Shown: positions 28,812 to 36,984 of the stretch, in pieces
How the letters are laid out: each line of letters begins with the position of its first letter
How positions within the stretch are numbered: the stretch's first letter is position 1
DNA from: Agromyces aurantiacus
GTDB taxonomy: Bacteria; Actinomycetota; Actinomycetes; Actinomycetales; Microbacteriaceae
DNA length: 64,000 nt
Direction: 5' to 3'
NCBI RefSeq assembly: GCF_016907355.1
Contig: NZ_JAFBBW010000001.1
Location: forward strand, 2,108,001-2,172,000
Notes under the pieces: model-generated
The model's input: the letters and a program-made list of their open reading frames with translations, nothing else
The model's database searches: none
What the model was told of the DNA's origin: nothing
Program-made: the position numbers and the translations under genes

Positions 28812-29843
28812 ACTAATTGGCGGTGGGTGCTCGTCACGGCGATCGCGCCGATCGCCTGGGGGAGCACCTACTACGTGACCCGCGAGTTCCTGCCCGCGGA
28901 CGCCCCGCTGTGGGGCGCCGTGCTGCGCGCGCTGCCCGCGGGCCTGCTGCTGTTCGCCGTGCGGCCCCGCCGTCCCCGCGGTGCGTGGTGGTGGCGCGCA
29001 CCCATCCTCGGGGCGCTCACCGTCGGCGTCTTCTTCGCCCTCGTCTACGTGGTGGCGCAGCTGCTGCCGACGAGCATCGCCTCGACCGTCATGGCCACCT
29101 CGCCGGTCGCGATGATGCTGCTGGCCCGGCTGCTCGCCGGTGAACGGCTGCGGGCCGTGCCCCTCGTCGGCGCCGCGGTCGGCCTCGTCGGCGTGGTGCT
29201 GCTCCTCGCCACCGACGCGGGCGCCGTCGACCCGCTCGGGATCGTGGCCTCCGTCGCCGCGATGCTGCTCTCGTCCCTCGGCTACGTGCTCGCCAAGCGC
29301 TGGAAGGACGACACCGAGGTGCTCGCCGTCACCTCCTGGCAGCTGATCGCCGGCGGCCTCATGCTCGTCCCCGCCGCCCTGCTCGTCGAGGGGGCACCGC
29401 CGGAGCTGGGCACGACCGAGCTGGCCGCGTTCGCCTACGTCGGCGTCGTGGCGACCGCCGTCGCGTTCGTCGCCTGGTTCGCCGGCCTCGCCCACCTGCC
29501 CGCCGGCACGGTCGGCCTCGTCGGGCTGCTCAACCCGGTCGCGGGCGTGCTGCTCGGCACGCTGCTCGCGGGCGAGGTGCTCGGCGCGTGGCAGATGGGC
29601 GGCCTCGTCCTCGTCTTCGGCGGGATCCTGCTCGGCCAGCCCGTCGTGGATCGCGCGATCGCACGCGTCCGCGCGACGGCCGCCCTGCCCCGCGGCGCGC
29701 GTGCGCCGGGGACCGAAGTCCCGACGCGAGCGTCCTCGGGGCTGCTAGCGTCCGCGACAGGAGCCGCCGTCGCTGCTCCACGGTCCGACGATCGGGGGAC
29801 GCATGGCACGACACTGGTGGCACCGAGGGAAGTCCGCGCCTGA
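28806..29843 (+). CDS. EamA (DMT superfamily) transporter
   Basis: 345 residues from ATG 28806. Two EamA repeats give about ten membrane segments; the first begins VTAIAPIAWGSTYYVTREFL and the second LGIVASVAAMLLSSLGYVLAKRW. Members export amino acids, purines or small metabolites. The last ~55 residues (after IARVRATAALPRGARAP) are not membrane-like and overlap the promoter and first 41 bases of the next gene, so they look like a tail from a missing stop. Control by the divergent MarR protein is strongly suggested by the twin operator. Confidence 0.92.
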   Translation: METNWRWVLVTAIAPIAWGSTYYVTREFLPADAPLWGAVLRALPAGLLLFAVRPRRPRGAWWWRAPILGALTVGVFFALVYVVAQLLPTSIASTVMATSPVAMMLLARLLAGERLRAVPLVGAAVGLVGVVLLLATDAGAVDPLGIVASVAAMLLSSLGYVLAKRWKDDTEVLAVTSWQLIAGGLMLVPAALLVEGAPPELGTTELAAFAYVGVVATAVAFVAWFAGLAHLPAGTVGLVGLLNPVAGVLLGTLLAGEVLGAWQMGGLVLVFGGILLGQPVVDRAIARVRATAALPRGARAPGTEVPTRASSGLLASATGAAVAAPRSDDRGTHGTTLVAPREVRA

Positions 29844-31014
29844 GGCGCGCCGCGGCGAGTCGGCCGCTCCGTCGGCGGCGATCGCGACGCCGCACGAATG
29901 GGCGCTGCCGCGTGCGACCGTCGTGCTGCTCGGGATCGCCGCCGCGGTCGTCGTGACCTTCGGCCTGTGGGCGGCGCGCGGCGTGGTCGCTCCCGTCTTC
30001 TTCGCGGTCGTCCTCACGATCTGCGTGCATCCGGCCCGGCGCTGGCTCGAGGGTCGCGGCGTGCCACGCGGCCTCGCCACGGCGAGCGCCATCCTCGCAG
30101 TGTTCGCGCTGCTGGCGGGGTTCTTCGCGATCCTGCTGATCGGCCTCGCCCAGTTCACGTCCCTGTTGCCGCAGTACGCGCCCCAGATCCAGACCGCCGC
30201 GCAGAACCTCGCGAACGCGCTCGCCTCGATCGGATTCGGCCAGGAGCAGGTCGACACCATCCTCAGCGGACTCGAGCCGTCACGAGCCGTGGACGTCGTC
30301 ACGGCCATCCTCGGCGGCATCTCAGGGATCGTGTTCGGCCTCGTCGTGGTCATCACCCTCGTCATCCTCATGGCGATGGATGCCACGTACGTGCCCGCCA
30401 TCCTCCGCGGGATGCAGCCGCGGCGACCGGCGCTCGTCGTCGCCCTCGCCGCATACGGCAGGAACGTGCGACGCTACATGGTCGTGACGACCGCGCTCGG
30501 ACTCGCGCAGGGCGTCCTCAACTGGCTGGCGCTGCTGATCCTCCAGGTGCCCGGAGCGATGCTCTGGGGCCTGCTCTCCTTCATCTGCAGCTTCATCCCG
30601 AACATCGGCTACTTCATCGCGATCATCCCGCCCCTCGTGTTCGGCTTCCTGTCGGGCGGCTGGCCGACCGTGATCGGCGTCATCGTCGTGTACGGCATCG
30701 TCAACGCGGTCGTGCAGTCGATCATCCAGCCGAAGGTGGTCGGCAAGGCCGTGCAGCTGAGCGAGAGCATCACGTTCGCGTCGGTGCTGTTCTGGGCCCT
30801 CGTGATCGGCCCGATCGGCGCGATCCTGGCCGTGCCGCTCACGCTGCTCGGGCGCACGATCCTCATCGACGCCGATCCGTCGATCCACTGGTGGCGCCCC
30901 GCGACGGGAGACGTCGCCGAGGCGAAGCTGGTGGCCGCCGAGCTCGTCGCCGAGAATCGGGCGCAATCCAAGGCGCAGCGCGCGGAGAAGGGCGAGCGAC
31001 GCCGCGGGCGCTGA
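29803..31014 (+). CDS. AI-2E family transporter
   Basis: 403 residues from ATG 29803, inside the 3' end of the EamA gene; GGGGGA precedes it and a TAGCGT box occurs at 29746-29751. It has about eight membrane segments in the AI-2E/PerM pattern: two near the start (VVLLGIAAAVVVTFGLWAAR...), a soluble central part, then PGAMLWGLLSFICSFIPNIGYFIA (quoted in pieces; SFIPNIGYFIAIIPP is the family hallmark) and a C-terminal pair ending LAVPLTLLGRTILID. Substrate is uncertain; some members export signals, others are Na+/H+ antiporters. Confidence 0.92.
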   Translation: MARHWWHRGKSAPEARRGESAAPSAAIATPHEWALPRATVVLLGIAAAVVVTFGLWAARGVVAPVFFAVVLTICVHPARRWLEGRGVPRGLATASAILAVFALLAGFFAILLIGLAQFTSLLPQYAPQIQTAAQNLANALASIGFGQEQVDTILSGLEPSRAVDVVTAILGGISGIVFGLVVVITLVILMAMDATYVPAILRGMQPRRPALVVALAAYGRNVRRYMVVTTALGLAQGVLNWLALLILQVPGAMLWGLLSFICSFIPNIGYFIAIIPPLVFGFLSGGWPTVIGVIVVYGIVNAVVQSIIQPKVVGKAVQLSESITFASVLFWALVIGPIGAILAVPLTLLGRTILIDADPSIHWWRPATGDVAEAKLVAAELVAENRAQSKAQRAEKGERRRGR

Positions 31015-31054
31015 GGCGGCATGTCAAGGCGCTGCTCGGTGCCGCGCCCGTCGG

Positions 31055-31060
31055 TAGCCT
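31055..31060 (+). promoter_or_regulatory. -10 box TAGCCT, leaderless pattern for the YihY gene
   Basis: TAGCCT, six bases, then ATG 31067. Confidence 0.55.
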
Positions 31061-31066
31061 GACGGC

Positions 31067-32131
31067 ATGAGCGAGCACACCGAGGGCGCCGCGCCCGCAC
31101 CGGGCGGTCTGCGGGCACGCGTGAAGCGCCTGACCGAATGGGCCCTCAGCACGAAGCCGGTGCGGGCCTTCCTGCTCTACCAGGAGCAGCACGGCGCGAT
31201 GCTCGCCGACAGCGTCACCTACCGGACGCTGTTCTCGGTCTTCGCGGGCACGTTCCTGGGGTTCGCCATCGCGGGGATCTGGCTCGCGGGCAACCCGGAG
31301 GCGATCGACGCGATCGTCGCGACCGTGAGCGCCGTCATCCCGGGCCTGGTCGGCGATGGCGCAGTGATCGATCCCGCCGACCTGGTGCAGCCGATCACGC
31401 TGAGCATCGCCGGCGCGATCGCCCTCGTCGGCACCGTGGGCGCCGCGATCGGCGCGATCGGATCGCTGCGCACCGCCCTCCGGAGCCTCGCCGGCGTGCC
31501 CGACGACACCACGTTCTTCATCTGGCAGCTGCTGCGCGATCTCGCGATCGCGATCGCGTTCGGCGTGCTGCTCGTCGCCGGCGCGGCCATCACGGTGATC
31601 GGCACCGGAGCGCTCGGGATCGCGCTCGGCTGGATCGGCCTGTCGTCGGCGGGCGCGTTCGTCGAGGGCGGCTCCGAGACGCTGTCGATCGTCGTCGCCT
31701 TCGTGATCGACACGGTCGTGATCGCGGGGCTCTTCCGCTTGCTGTCCGGGCTGCGGCCCAGTGCGCGTGCGTTGTGGTCGGGCGCGGTGCTCGGCGGCCT
31801 CGGGCTGACCGTGCTGCAGGTGCTGTCCGGCCTGTTCGTCGGCGGCGCGACGAGCAATCCGCTGCTCGCCTCGTTCGGGTCGCTCGTGGCGCTGCTCATC
31901 TGGCTCAACCTCTCGAGCCAGGTCGTGCTCATCGCGAGCGCGTACGTCATCACGGGCGTCGAGGAGGAGCGCGACCGGGTCGCCGCGCGCTACGGCGCGA
32001 CCTCGATGGCGGCGCGTCGGCTCAAGCGCGCCGAGCGGCGGGCTGCGGATGCCGCGGCCGAGGTGGCCGCGGCCCGCGACGCGCTGCCCGGGGCGGGCGA
32101 TCCGGCGGCCCGCCGGCGCGACGCGTCCTGA
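31067..32131 (+). CDS. YihY/virulence factor BrkB family membrane protein
   Basis: 354 residues from ATG 31067. About six membrane segments with family features: DSVTYRTLFSVFAGTFLGFA near residue 46, LLRDLAIAIAFGVLLVAG, ALWSGAVLGGLGLTVLQVLSG and the late VALLIWLNLSSQVVLIAS. The C-terminal ~50 residues are charged and cytoplasmic. The role of the family is not settled; despite the old RNase BN name it is a membrane protein. It ends 24 bases before a convergent small gene. Confidence 0.92.
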   Translation: MSEHTEGAAPAPGGLRARVKRLTEWALSTKPVRAFLLYQEQHGAMLADSVTYRTLFSVFAGTFLGFAIAGIWLAGNPEAIDAIVATVSAVIPGLVGDGAVIDPADLVQPITLSIAGAIALVGTVGAAIGAIGSLRTALRSLAGVPDDTTFFIWQLLRDLAIAIAFGVLLVAGAAITVIGTGALGIALGWIGLSSAGAFVEGGSETLSIVVAFVIDTVVIAGLFRLLSGLRPSARALWSGAVLGGLGLTVLQVLSGLFVGGATSNPLLASFGSLVALLIWLNLSSQVVLIASAYVITGVEEERDRVAARYGATSMAARRLKRAERRAADAAAEVAAARDALPGAGDPAARRRDAS

Positions 32132-32137
32132 ACGCGC

Positions 32138-32153
32138 CGCGCCGGCCGGCGCG
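32138..32153. terminator. GC palindrome between convergent genes
   Basis: CGCGCCGGCCGGCGCG is a perfect 16-bp palindrome located exactly between two convergent stops. As RNA it gives a 6-bp GC stem with a four-base loop on either strand, a plausible bidirectional terminator. Confidence 0.5.
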
Positions 32154-32155
32154 CG

Positions 32156-32350
32156 TCAGCGCAGGGGCCGGTCGTCGCCGGAGTCCGCGTCGGTGAACTC
32201 GATCACCTCGACTTCCTCCACGACGACCTCGTCGTCGCCCCAGTCGCCGTCGTCGACCTCGTCGGCTCGCGCGTCCTTGGGCACCTCGGCGTCGACCGGG
32301 AGTTCGGAATCGGTGTACTCGCCCTCGATCGGGTCGTGCGGCTGCATCAT
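32156..32350 (-). CDS. small very acidic protein of unknown function (64 aa)
   Basis: 64 residues from ATG at 32350, which has GGAGAG about five bases ahead; GTG 32356 and ATG 32347 are in the same frame. The sequence is dominated by Asp and Glu (EGEYTDSELPVDAEVP; DDGDWGDDEVVVEEVEVIEF) with no domain. The composition is far from what a random antisense frame would give in this genome, and the ribosome site supports it. It is flanked by a convergent YihY gene and followed upstream by ~220 bases without a gene. Confidence 0.65.
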   Translation of the reverse strand: MMQPHDPIEGEYTDSELPVDAEVPKDARADEVDDGDWGDDEVVVEEVEVIEFTDADSGDDRPLR

Positions 32351-32559
32351 GCTCACTCTCCGTCCGTCGGACCGTCATCCGCGCGGTGCGGCGGCCGATG
32401 CCCACGGTAGGTGCGGCGGAGAGGGGGCGTCAGGGGATTGACGGTCGCGCGCCCCGCGGGTAGGCACCCGATGCCCCGTTCCGCGAGCAGGCCGCCCGTG
32501 GCGCCCCGCCGACGGTGCGCTCGTGCTCGGCAGCCCTCGACGTGGCCGGAGCGCGGGGT

Positions 32560-32565
32560 TAGGCT
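32560..32565 (+). promoter_or_regulatory. -10 box TAGGCT, leaderless pattern for the DUF2277 gene
   Basis: TAGGCT, six bases, then ATG 32572. Confidence 0.55.
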
Positions 32566-32571
32566 CCCCGC

Positions 32572-32850
32572 ATGTGCCGGAACATCCACCAGCTCCACAA
32601 CTTCGAACCCGCCGCCACGAGCGACGAGGTGCGCGCGGCCGCGGTGCAGTACGTGCGCAAGGTGAGCGGATCGACGCACCCGTCGAAGGCCAACCAGCCC
32701 GCCTTCGACGAGGCGGTCGAGGCGATCGCGCACGCCACGCAGCACCTGCTCGACCACCTCGTGACCTCCGCGCCGCCCAAGGACCGCGAGGTCGAGGCCG
32801 CCAAGGCGCGTGCACGGGCGGCGAAGCGCTACGCCACGGCCGGCGCCTGA
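32572..32850 (+). CDS. DUF2277 family protein
   Basis: 92 residues from ATG 32572, starting MCRNIHQLHNFEPAATSDE, which is the invariable start of this family. The middle (AAAVQYVRKVSGSTHPSKAN) and AHATQHLLDHLVT are also typical. The protein is small and helical, and its function is not known. It probably has its own leaderless promoter. The following gene at 32886 has another one, so the two are independent units. Confidence 0.92.
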   Translation: MCRNIHQLHNFEPAATSDEVRAAAVQYVRKVSGSTHPSKANQPAFDEAVEAIAHATQHLLDHLVTSAPPKDREVEAAKARARAAKRYATAGA

Positions 32851-32873
32851 CGGCCGGCGTCGGCGGCCGGGGG

Positions 32874-32879
32874 TAGCGT
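32874..32879 (+). promoter_or_regulatory. -10 box TAGCGT, leaderless pattern for the polymerase-domain gene
   Basis: TAGCGT, six bases, then ATG 32886. Confidence 0.55.
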
Positions 32880-32885
32880 CGAGCC

Positions 32886-33914
32886 ATGGCGCGTGACGCG
32901 GTGACCCTGCAGGTTCCCTGGTCCGGCGGCGAGCGCGCCGTCCGGATCTCCAGCCCGACCCGGGTGATCTGGCCCGAGGCCGGCATCACCAAGCTCGAGC
33001 TCGCGGAGTACCTCGTCGCGGTCGGGCCGGCCTTCGTCGAGGCCAACGGCGGTCGTCCCGTCTCGCTCGAGCGCTTCCCCGAGGGCGTCGACGGCGAGCG
33101 GTTCTTCTCGAAGAACCCGCCGCGGGGCGCGCCCGAATGGATGCGCGACGTCACGGTCGCCTACCCGAGCGGCCGGCGGCATCCGCAACTGGTCATCGAC
33201 GAGCCTGCCGGCGCCGTCTGGGCCGCCCAGATGAACACCGTCGTGTTCCACCCGTGGGCCTCGCGCGCCGACGCCACCGACCTGCCCGACCAGCTGCGCA
33301 TCGACCTCGACCCGCAGCCCGGCACCGGATTCGCCGAGGCCGTGCCCGCCGCGCTCGCGCTGCGAGAGCTGCTCGCCGAGGTCGGCCTCACGGGCTACGT
33401 GAAGACCTCGGGCAGCCGCGGCATCCACGTGTTCGCGCCCATCCGTCCCGAGCACGAGTTCCTCGACGTGCGGCACGCGGTGATCGCGCTGGCACGCGAG
33501 CTCGAGCGGCGCATGCCCGACCGGGTCACGACCGCCTGGTGGAAGGAGGAGCGCGGCGAGCGCATCTTCCTCGACTTCAACCAGGCCAACCGCGACCGCA
33601 CCATGGCCGGTGCCTACAGCCCGCGCGCACTGCCGAACGCCGCGGTGTCGTGCCCGCTCGAATGGGATGAGCTCGAGCAGGCCGACCCGGCCGCGCACAC
33701 CGTGCGCACGGTGCCGGCACGGCTCGCCGAGCTCGGCGACCCGTGGGCGGGCATGCACGACGCACCGGGCCGCATCGACGTGCTGCTCGAGTGGTGGCAG
33801 CGCGACCTCGACGACGGACTCACCGAGCTGCCGTTCCCGCCCGATTTCCCGAAGATGCCGGGCGAGCCCACGCGCGTGCAGCCCAGCCGTGCGAAGAAGC
33901 CCGAGGCCGACTGA
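32886..33914 (+). CDS. stand-alone LigD-type DNA polymerase domain (archaeo-eukaryotic primase family)
   Basis: 342 residues from ATG 32886. It matches the polymerase domain of bacterial NHEJ ligase D: SSPTRVIWPEAGITKLELAEYL near the start, FFSKNPPRGAPEWM, the metal-binding LRIDLDPQPGTGF (DxD), SGSRGIHVFAPI and RIFLDFNQANRDRT. No ligase or 3'-phosphoesterase domain is attached and neither ku nor ligD is in the window. Such PolDom proteins (like PrimC/LigD2 of mycobacteria) act in gap filling or RNA/DNA priming during repair. Confidence 0.92.
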   Translation: MARDAVTLQVPWSGGERAVRISSPTRVIWPEAGITKLELAEYLVAVGPAFVEANGGRPVSLERFPEGVDGERFFSKNPPRGAPEWMRDVTVAYPSGRRHPQLVIDEPAGAVWAAQMNTVVFHPWASRADATDLPDQLRIDLDPQPGTGFAEAVPAALALRELLAEVGLTGYVKTSGSRGIHVFAPIRPEHEFLDVRHAVIALARELERRMPDRVTTAWWKEERGERIFLDFNQANRDRTMAGAYSPRALPNAAVSCPLEWDELEQADPAAHTVRTVPARLAELGDPWAGMHDAPGRIDVLLEWWQRDLDDGLTELPFPPDFPKMPGEPTRVQPSRAKKPEAD

Positions 33915-33954
33915 GGGCGGCGCGTCGCAGTGCCGCCACCCGGCGCCTCGGCGC

Positions 33955-34701
33955 TCAGACCGGGTTCGGCGCGCTGCGCGCGTGGGGCGTGCCGTGGACC
34001 GTCCGGTGCAGGCCTTCCATGCGCGCGTCGAGCTCCGACGCGGTGCGCGCCGCGTCGGTGAGCTGCGCGAGCAGCTCGCCGGGCACCTGGCGGTCGTACT
34101 TGTAGTAGATCTTGTGCTCCAGGCTCGCCCAGAAGTCCATCGCGATCGTGCGGATCTGCACCTCGACGCACACGGGGTGGGCGCCCGTCGAGAGGAACAC
34201 GGGGACCTCGACGATCAGGTGCAGGCTCTGGTAGCCGTTGGCCTTCGGCTCGGCGATGTAGTCCTTGACCCGGATGACGCGGACGTCCTCCTGCGCGGTG
34301 AGGAGCTCGGCGATCCGGTACGCGTCGGAGACGAAGCTGCAGGTGACCCGCACCCCCGCGATGTCGGTGATGGTCTCGCGGATCGCGTCGAACGTCGGTT
34401 CGACGCCCTTGCGGCGCATCTTGTCGACCACGCTGTCCAGGCTCTTCACGCGGCTGGAGATGTGCTCGATCGGGTTGTAGGAGTGCGCCTGGCTGAACTC
34501 GTCGCGGAGGATGGAGAGCTTCGTGATCACCTCGTCCATGCCGAACCGGTAGCGCTGCAGGAAGCGCTCGGTCTCGTCGCGGAGCGCGCGCATCTCCTCG
34601 AGGGTGCGTCCGTCGATGGTGTCGAGTGTCCGCTGCGCCCGGTCGGTGAGCATCGAGGGGGAGCGGTGGAAGGCGGGCGGGGTTCCGTCGAGCGGCGTCA
34701 C
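33955..34701 (-). CDS. GTP pyrophosphokinase family protein (small alarmone synthetase)
   Basis: 248 residues from GTG at 34701; a TAGCGT box on this strand ends seven bases before it. It holds only the RelA/SpoT synthetase domain: DIAGVRVTCSFVSDAYRIAELL, then RVKDYIAEPKANGYQSLHLIVEVP and CVEVQIRTIAMDFWASLEHKIYYK. There is no HD hydrolase domain, TGS or ACT, so it is a RelQ/RelP-type small alarmone synthetase making (p)ppGpp or pGpp. The helical front part (residues 20-90) is longer than in RelQ. Confidence 0.92.
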   Translation of the reverse strand: MTPLDGTPPAFHRSPSMLTDRAQRTLDTIDGRTLEEMRALRDETERFLQRYRFGMDEVITKLSILRDEFSQAHSYNPIEHISSRVKSLDSVVDKMRRKGVEPTFDAIRETITDIAGVRVTCSFVSDAYRIAELLTAQEDVRVIRVKDYIAEPKANGYQSLHLIVEVPVFLSTGAHPVCVEVQIRTIAMDFWASLEHKIYYKYDRQVPGELLAQLTDAARTASELDARMEGLHRTVHGTPHARSAPNPV

Positions 34702-34708
34702 GTGGGCG

Positions 34709-34714
34709 ACGCTA
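34709..34714 (-). promoter_or_regulatory. -10 box TAGCGT of the alarmone synthetase gene
   Basis: Minus-strand TAGCGT, seven bases, then GTG 34701; leaderless pattern. An overlapping TATAGC offers another -10 reading. Confidence 0.5.
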
Positions 34715-34799
34715 TACGATCGACCTCTGGGTCGCCTCTGCGTCCGCGATGCGCTCGCTGTGAGCGTCGGTCCAGGCCTCGCCCGTCGGGCCGGGTGCC

Positions 34800-35213
34800 T
34801 CAGCCGATCGCGTCGACGTACCGCCACCGGTCCTCGCGCACGAACCGGCTCGTCTCGTGAAGCACGCCGCGATCGTCGCCGTCGACGTAGCGTGCGGCGA
34901 ACTCGACGACGCCCTCGCGGTCGAGCGGTCCGCCGCGCTCGGTGCGGACGATCTGGAGCGAGCGCCACACGAGGCGGGGGTCGAGATCGAGCGCGGTCGG
35001 CCGGGTCGACGGATGCCACGTGGCGAGCAGGTACGCCGCGTCGCCGACGACGAACGCCGTGTAGCGCGAGCGCATGAGCTGCACCGCGGTGGGAGCCGCG
35101 GTCGTGCCAGCCAGGAACGGCCCGCAGCACTCCGCGAACGGGGAGCCCGAACGGCATGGGCAGCGATCGTCGGCGGCGAGGATCGGGAACCCGGCGGAGT
35201 GGGGGAGCACCAT
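34800..35213 (-). CDS. YchJ family protein (SEC-C motif)
   Basis: 137 residues from ATG at 35213, chosen for the GAGG ribosome site about eight bases ahead; GTG 35231 would add six residues. The N-terminal zinc motif is CPCRSGSPFAECCGPFL (residues ~18-34), then RSRYTAFVVGDAAYLLATWHPSTRP, both diagnostic of UPF0225/YchJ. The family has an NTF2-like core with a zinc knuckle of unknown function. It stands alone between the alarmone synthetase and a divergent lysozyme-like gene. Confidence 0.9.
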   Translation of the reverse strand: MVLPHSAGFPILAADDRCPCRSGSPFAECCGPFLAGTTAAPTAVQLMRSRYTAFVVGDAAYLLATWHPSTRPTALDLDPRLVWRSLQIVRTERGGPLDREGVVEFAARYVDGDDRGVLHETSRFVREDRWRYVDAIG

Positions 35214-35319
35214 CGTCCCATCCTCGCGCACGGCGTCCGGCCGGGCCGCCCATCACCGTCTGCCCAGCAGAAGTCGAGGTTCCTTCCAGAATCGGGAGGC
35301 AGAGTAGGGGGCTTGTGCG

Positions 35320-35343
35320 CCCGGACGCCCCCGCGTCCGGGCC
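35320..35343 (+). promoter_or_regulatory. hairpin in the leader of the second lysozyme-like gene
   Basis: Perfect 10-bp stem GCCCGGACGC / GCGTCCGGGC around CCCC, in the 182-base gap between YchJ and the gene at 35396. It could be a leader structure of that gene or an attenuator; I see no known riboswitch class here. Confidence 0.45.
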
Positions 35344-35395
35344 GAGTCACGCCCCAGCTCGGAGGGCGCCCCCGACCGTTCCGAGTCCCTCACGC

Positions 35396-36244
35396 ATGCA
35401 GATCAGCCCTGACGCTCCCCAGACCACCCCTGCCCGCTCGACCGGCTCCGTGCCGTTCCAGACCCCCGCTGCGACCCGCCGTGCGATGCGCCGGCGGCGG
35501 CTCGGGCGTCGGCGCCTCGTGCTCGGCGCCGTGCTCGCGACCGGCCTCGTGGCCGGCACGGGCCTGACCGTGCAGTCGGCGATCGCCGCGCAGCAGCGCG
35601 TCGCCGAGACCGCCGCCCTCGGGCAGTCCACCGGCCTCTCCGCCGACCAGCTCGGCGCGTACGCCGGCATCGCGGCGGCGAAGACCCACGCCGAGGCCGA
35701 GGACACCCTCACGACCGCGCAGGACACGCTCGCCGCGGCCGACGGCAAGGTCGACGCCGGCGACCTCGCCTCCTCCGTCGCCTCGCTCGGTGAGTACGAG
35801 GCGCTGCCGCTCGACGAGGTCCGGACGCTCACGGCCGAGACCCGGGCGGCCATCCGCGAGGCCGAGGCGGCGGTCGCCGCGCACGACAAGGCGGTCGCCG
35901 AGCGCGCTGCCGCCGATGCGCTGGCCCGCGCCAACACCCCCGAGGGTGCGAAGCAGACGGCCCGGGAGATGGCCACCTCGAAGTACGGCTGGGGCGAGGA
36001 CCAGTTCCAGTGCCTCGTGCAGCTGTGGACGAAGGAATCCGGCTGGAACTACCAGGCCGTCAACGCCTCGAGCGGCGCGTTCGGGATCGTCCAGGCGCTC
36101 CCGGCCGAGAAGCTCGCGACCGCGGGCGCCGACTGGCGTACGAACGCCGCGACCCAGATCTCGTGGGGTCTCGACTACATCGCGCGCGGGTACGGCACTC
36201 CGTGCGGCGCGTGGGGCCACTCGCAGGCCGTCAACTGGTACTGA
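35396..36244 (+). CDS. secreted lysozyme/transglycosylase-like protein, paralogue of 27278-28210
   Basis: 282 residues from ATG 35396. After an Arg-rich stretch (RRRRLGRRRL) there is one hydrophobic segment (VLGAVLATGLVAGTGLTVQS, residues ~40-60), a helical middle and a C-terminal lysozyme-like domain with LWTKESGWNYQAVNASSGAFG and the paired cysteines (FQCLVQLW; YGTPCGAWG). The domain order is the same as in the paralogue, but the KAAAE repeats and Pro linker are missing. It is probably a cell-wall-active protein of the aggregation-promoting-factor/Rpf-like group. Confidence 0.88.
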   Translation: MQISPDAPQTTPARSTGSVPFQTPAATRRAMRRRRLGRRRLVLGAVLATGLVAGTGLTVQSAIAAQQRVAETAALGQSTGLSADQLGAYAGIAAAKTHAEAEDTLTTAQDTLAAADGKVDAGDLASSVASLGEYEALPLDEVRTLTAETRAAIREAEAAVAAHDKAVAERAAADALARANTPEGAKQTAREMATSKYGWGEDQFQCLVQLWTKESGWNYQAVNASSGAFGIVQALPAEKLATAGADWRTNAATQISWGLDYIARGYGTPCGAWGHSQAVNWY

Positions 36245-36262
36245 CGCACCGGTCGGCGGGCG

Positions 36263-36556
36263 TCAGGCCGTGCGCGCGTCGAGCAGGTGGCGTCGATCGG
36301 GATGCCGGTCGAACCACTGCTCGACGTACCAGCAGCTCGGCACGATCCGCTGCTGCGTGCGCGCCTCGACGTCGTCGACCGCGAAGCGGACGAGCTCGGA
36401 CGCCAGCCCGGCTCCGCGATAGGGCGGATTGGTGAACGTGCGCACGAATGCGACGGTGTCGCCGAGCTCGCGGTAGTCGAGCACGCACGCGACGCGTCCG
36501 TCGAGGCGCAGCACGTATCGTCGCTGGTCGGGTTCGTGCTCGAGTCGCTTCGTCAC
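36263..36556 (-). CDS. small GNAT-type N-acetyltransferase (YjdJ/Gtn-like)
   Basis: 97 residues from GTG at 36556. The short single-domain GNAT reads YVLRLDGRVACVLDYRELGD, FVRTFTNPPYRGAGLASEL with the acetyl-CoA loop RGAG, and a late CWYVEQWFDRHPD. This matches the small GNAT_2/YjdJ group, whose substrates are unknown. Minus-strand TAGCCT ends six bases before the GTG, so it has its own leaderless-type promoter although it follows the S4 gene on the same strand. Confidence 0.87.
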   Translation of the reverse strand: MTKRLEHEPDQRRYVLRLDGRVACVLDYRELGDTVAFVRTFTNPPYRGAGLASELVRFAVDDVEARTQQRIVPSCWYVEQWFDRHPDRRHLLDARTA

Positions 36557-36562
36557 GCCTTC

Positions 36563-36568
36563 AGGCTA
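36563..36568 (-). promoter_or_regulatory. -10 box TAGCCT of the small GNAT gene
   Basis: Minus-strand TAGCCT, six bases, then GTG 36556. Confidence 0.5.
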
Positions 36569-36580
36569 CGCCCGACGATC

Positions 36581-36952
36581 TCATCGGCCGCGCAGGCGAT
36601 CCAGGTCGCGCCGCTCGCGCTTCGTCGGGCGTCCGGCGCCGCGATCGCGCACCGCGACGACCGCCACGGCCTCGCGAGGCGGCGGAGGCGGCGTCCGGTC
36701 CTCGGCGGCGGCCGCGGCGAGCTCGGCGGACACCCGCTTGACGATCGGGCGTCGCACGATCAGGATCCGGTCGAACCCGTGCAGCCGGACGCGCACCTCG
36801 TCGCCGAGTCGTACGGGCTGGGCGGCCTTGGCGCGCTCGCCGTTCACCCGCACGTGACCCGCCCGGCACGCGGCGGTCGCCGCCGAGCGCGTCTTGCACA
36901 CGCGCACGGCCCACAGCCACGCATCCACGCGCGCCGACTCGAGCTCCGCCAT
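36581..36952 (-). CDS. S4 domain RNA-binding protein (Hsp15-like)
   Basis: 123 residues from ATG at 36952. The S4 domain fills the first ~60 residues (ARVDAWLWAVRVCKTRSAAT, then CRAGHVRVNGERAKAAQPV), and the basic tail ends GRPTKRERRDLDRLRGR. E. coli Hsp15 binds stalled 50S subunits that still carry a nascent chain; the tail and layout fit this family. It has its own TAGGCT box six bases before the ATG, so it need not be part of the carotenoid operon just upstream. Confidence 0.9.
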   Translation of the reverse strand: MAELESARVDAWLWAVRVCKTRSAATAACRAGHVRVNGERAKAAQPVRLGDEVRVRLHGFDRILIVRRPIVKRVSAELAAAAAEDRTPPPPPREAVAVVAVRDRGAGRPTKRERRDLDRLRGR

Positions 36953-36958
36953 GGTCCC

Positions 36959-36964
36959 AGCCTA
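36959..36964 (-). promoter_or_regulatory. -10 box TAGGCT of the S4 protein gene
   Basis: Minus-strand TAGGCT, six bases, then ATG 36952. Confidence 0.55.
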
Positions 36965-36984
36965 GGCCGACCGACCGCCGCGGC

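Noticed and set aside
32351..32571. Possible additional gene in the gap before DUF2277
   Set aside because: Short frames exist on both strands but have no ribosome site, motif or plausible composition; I see only the promoter of the DUF2277 gene.
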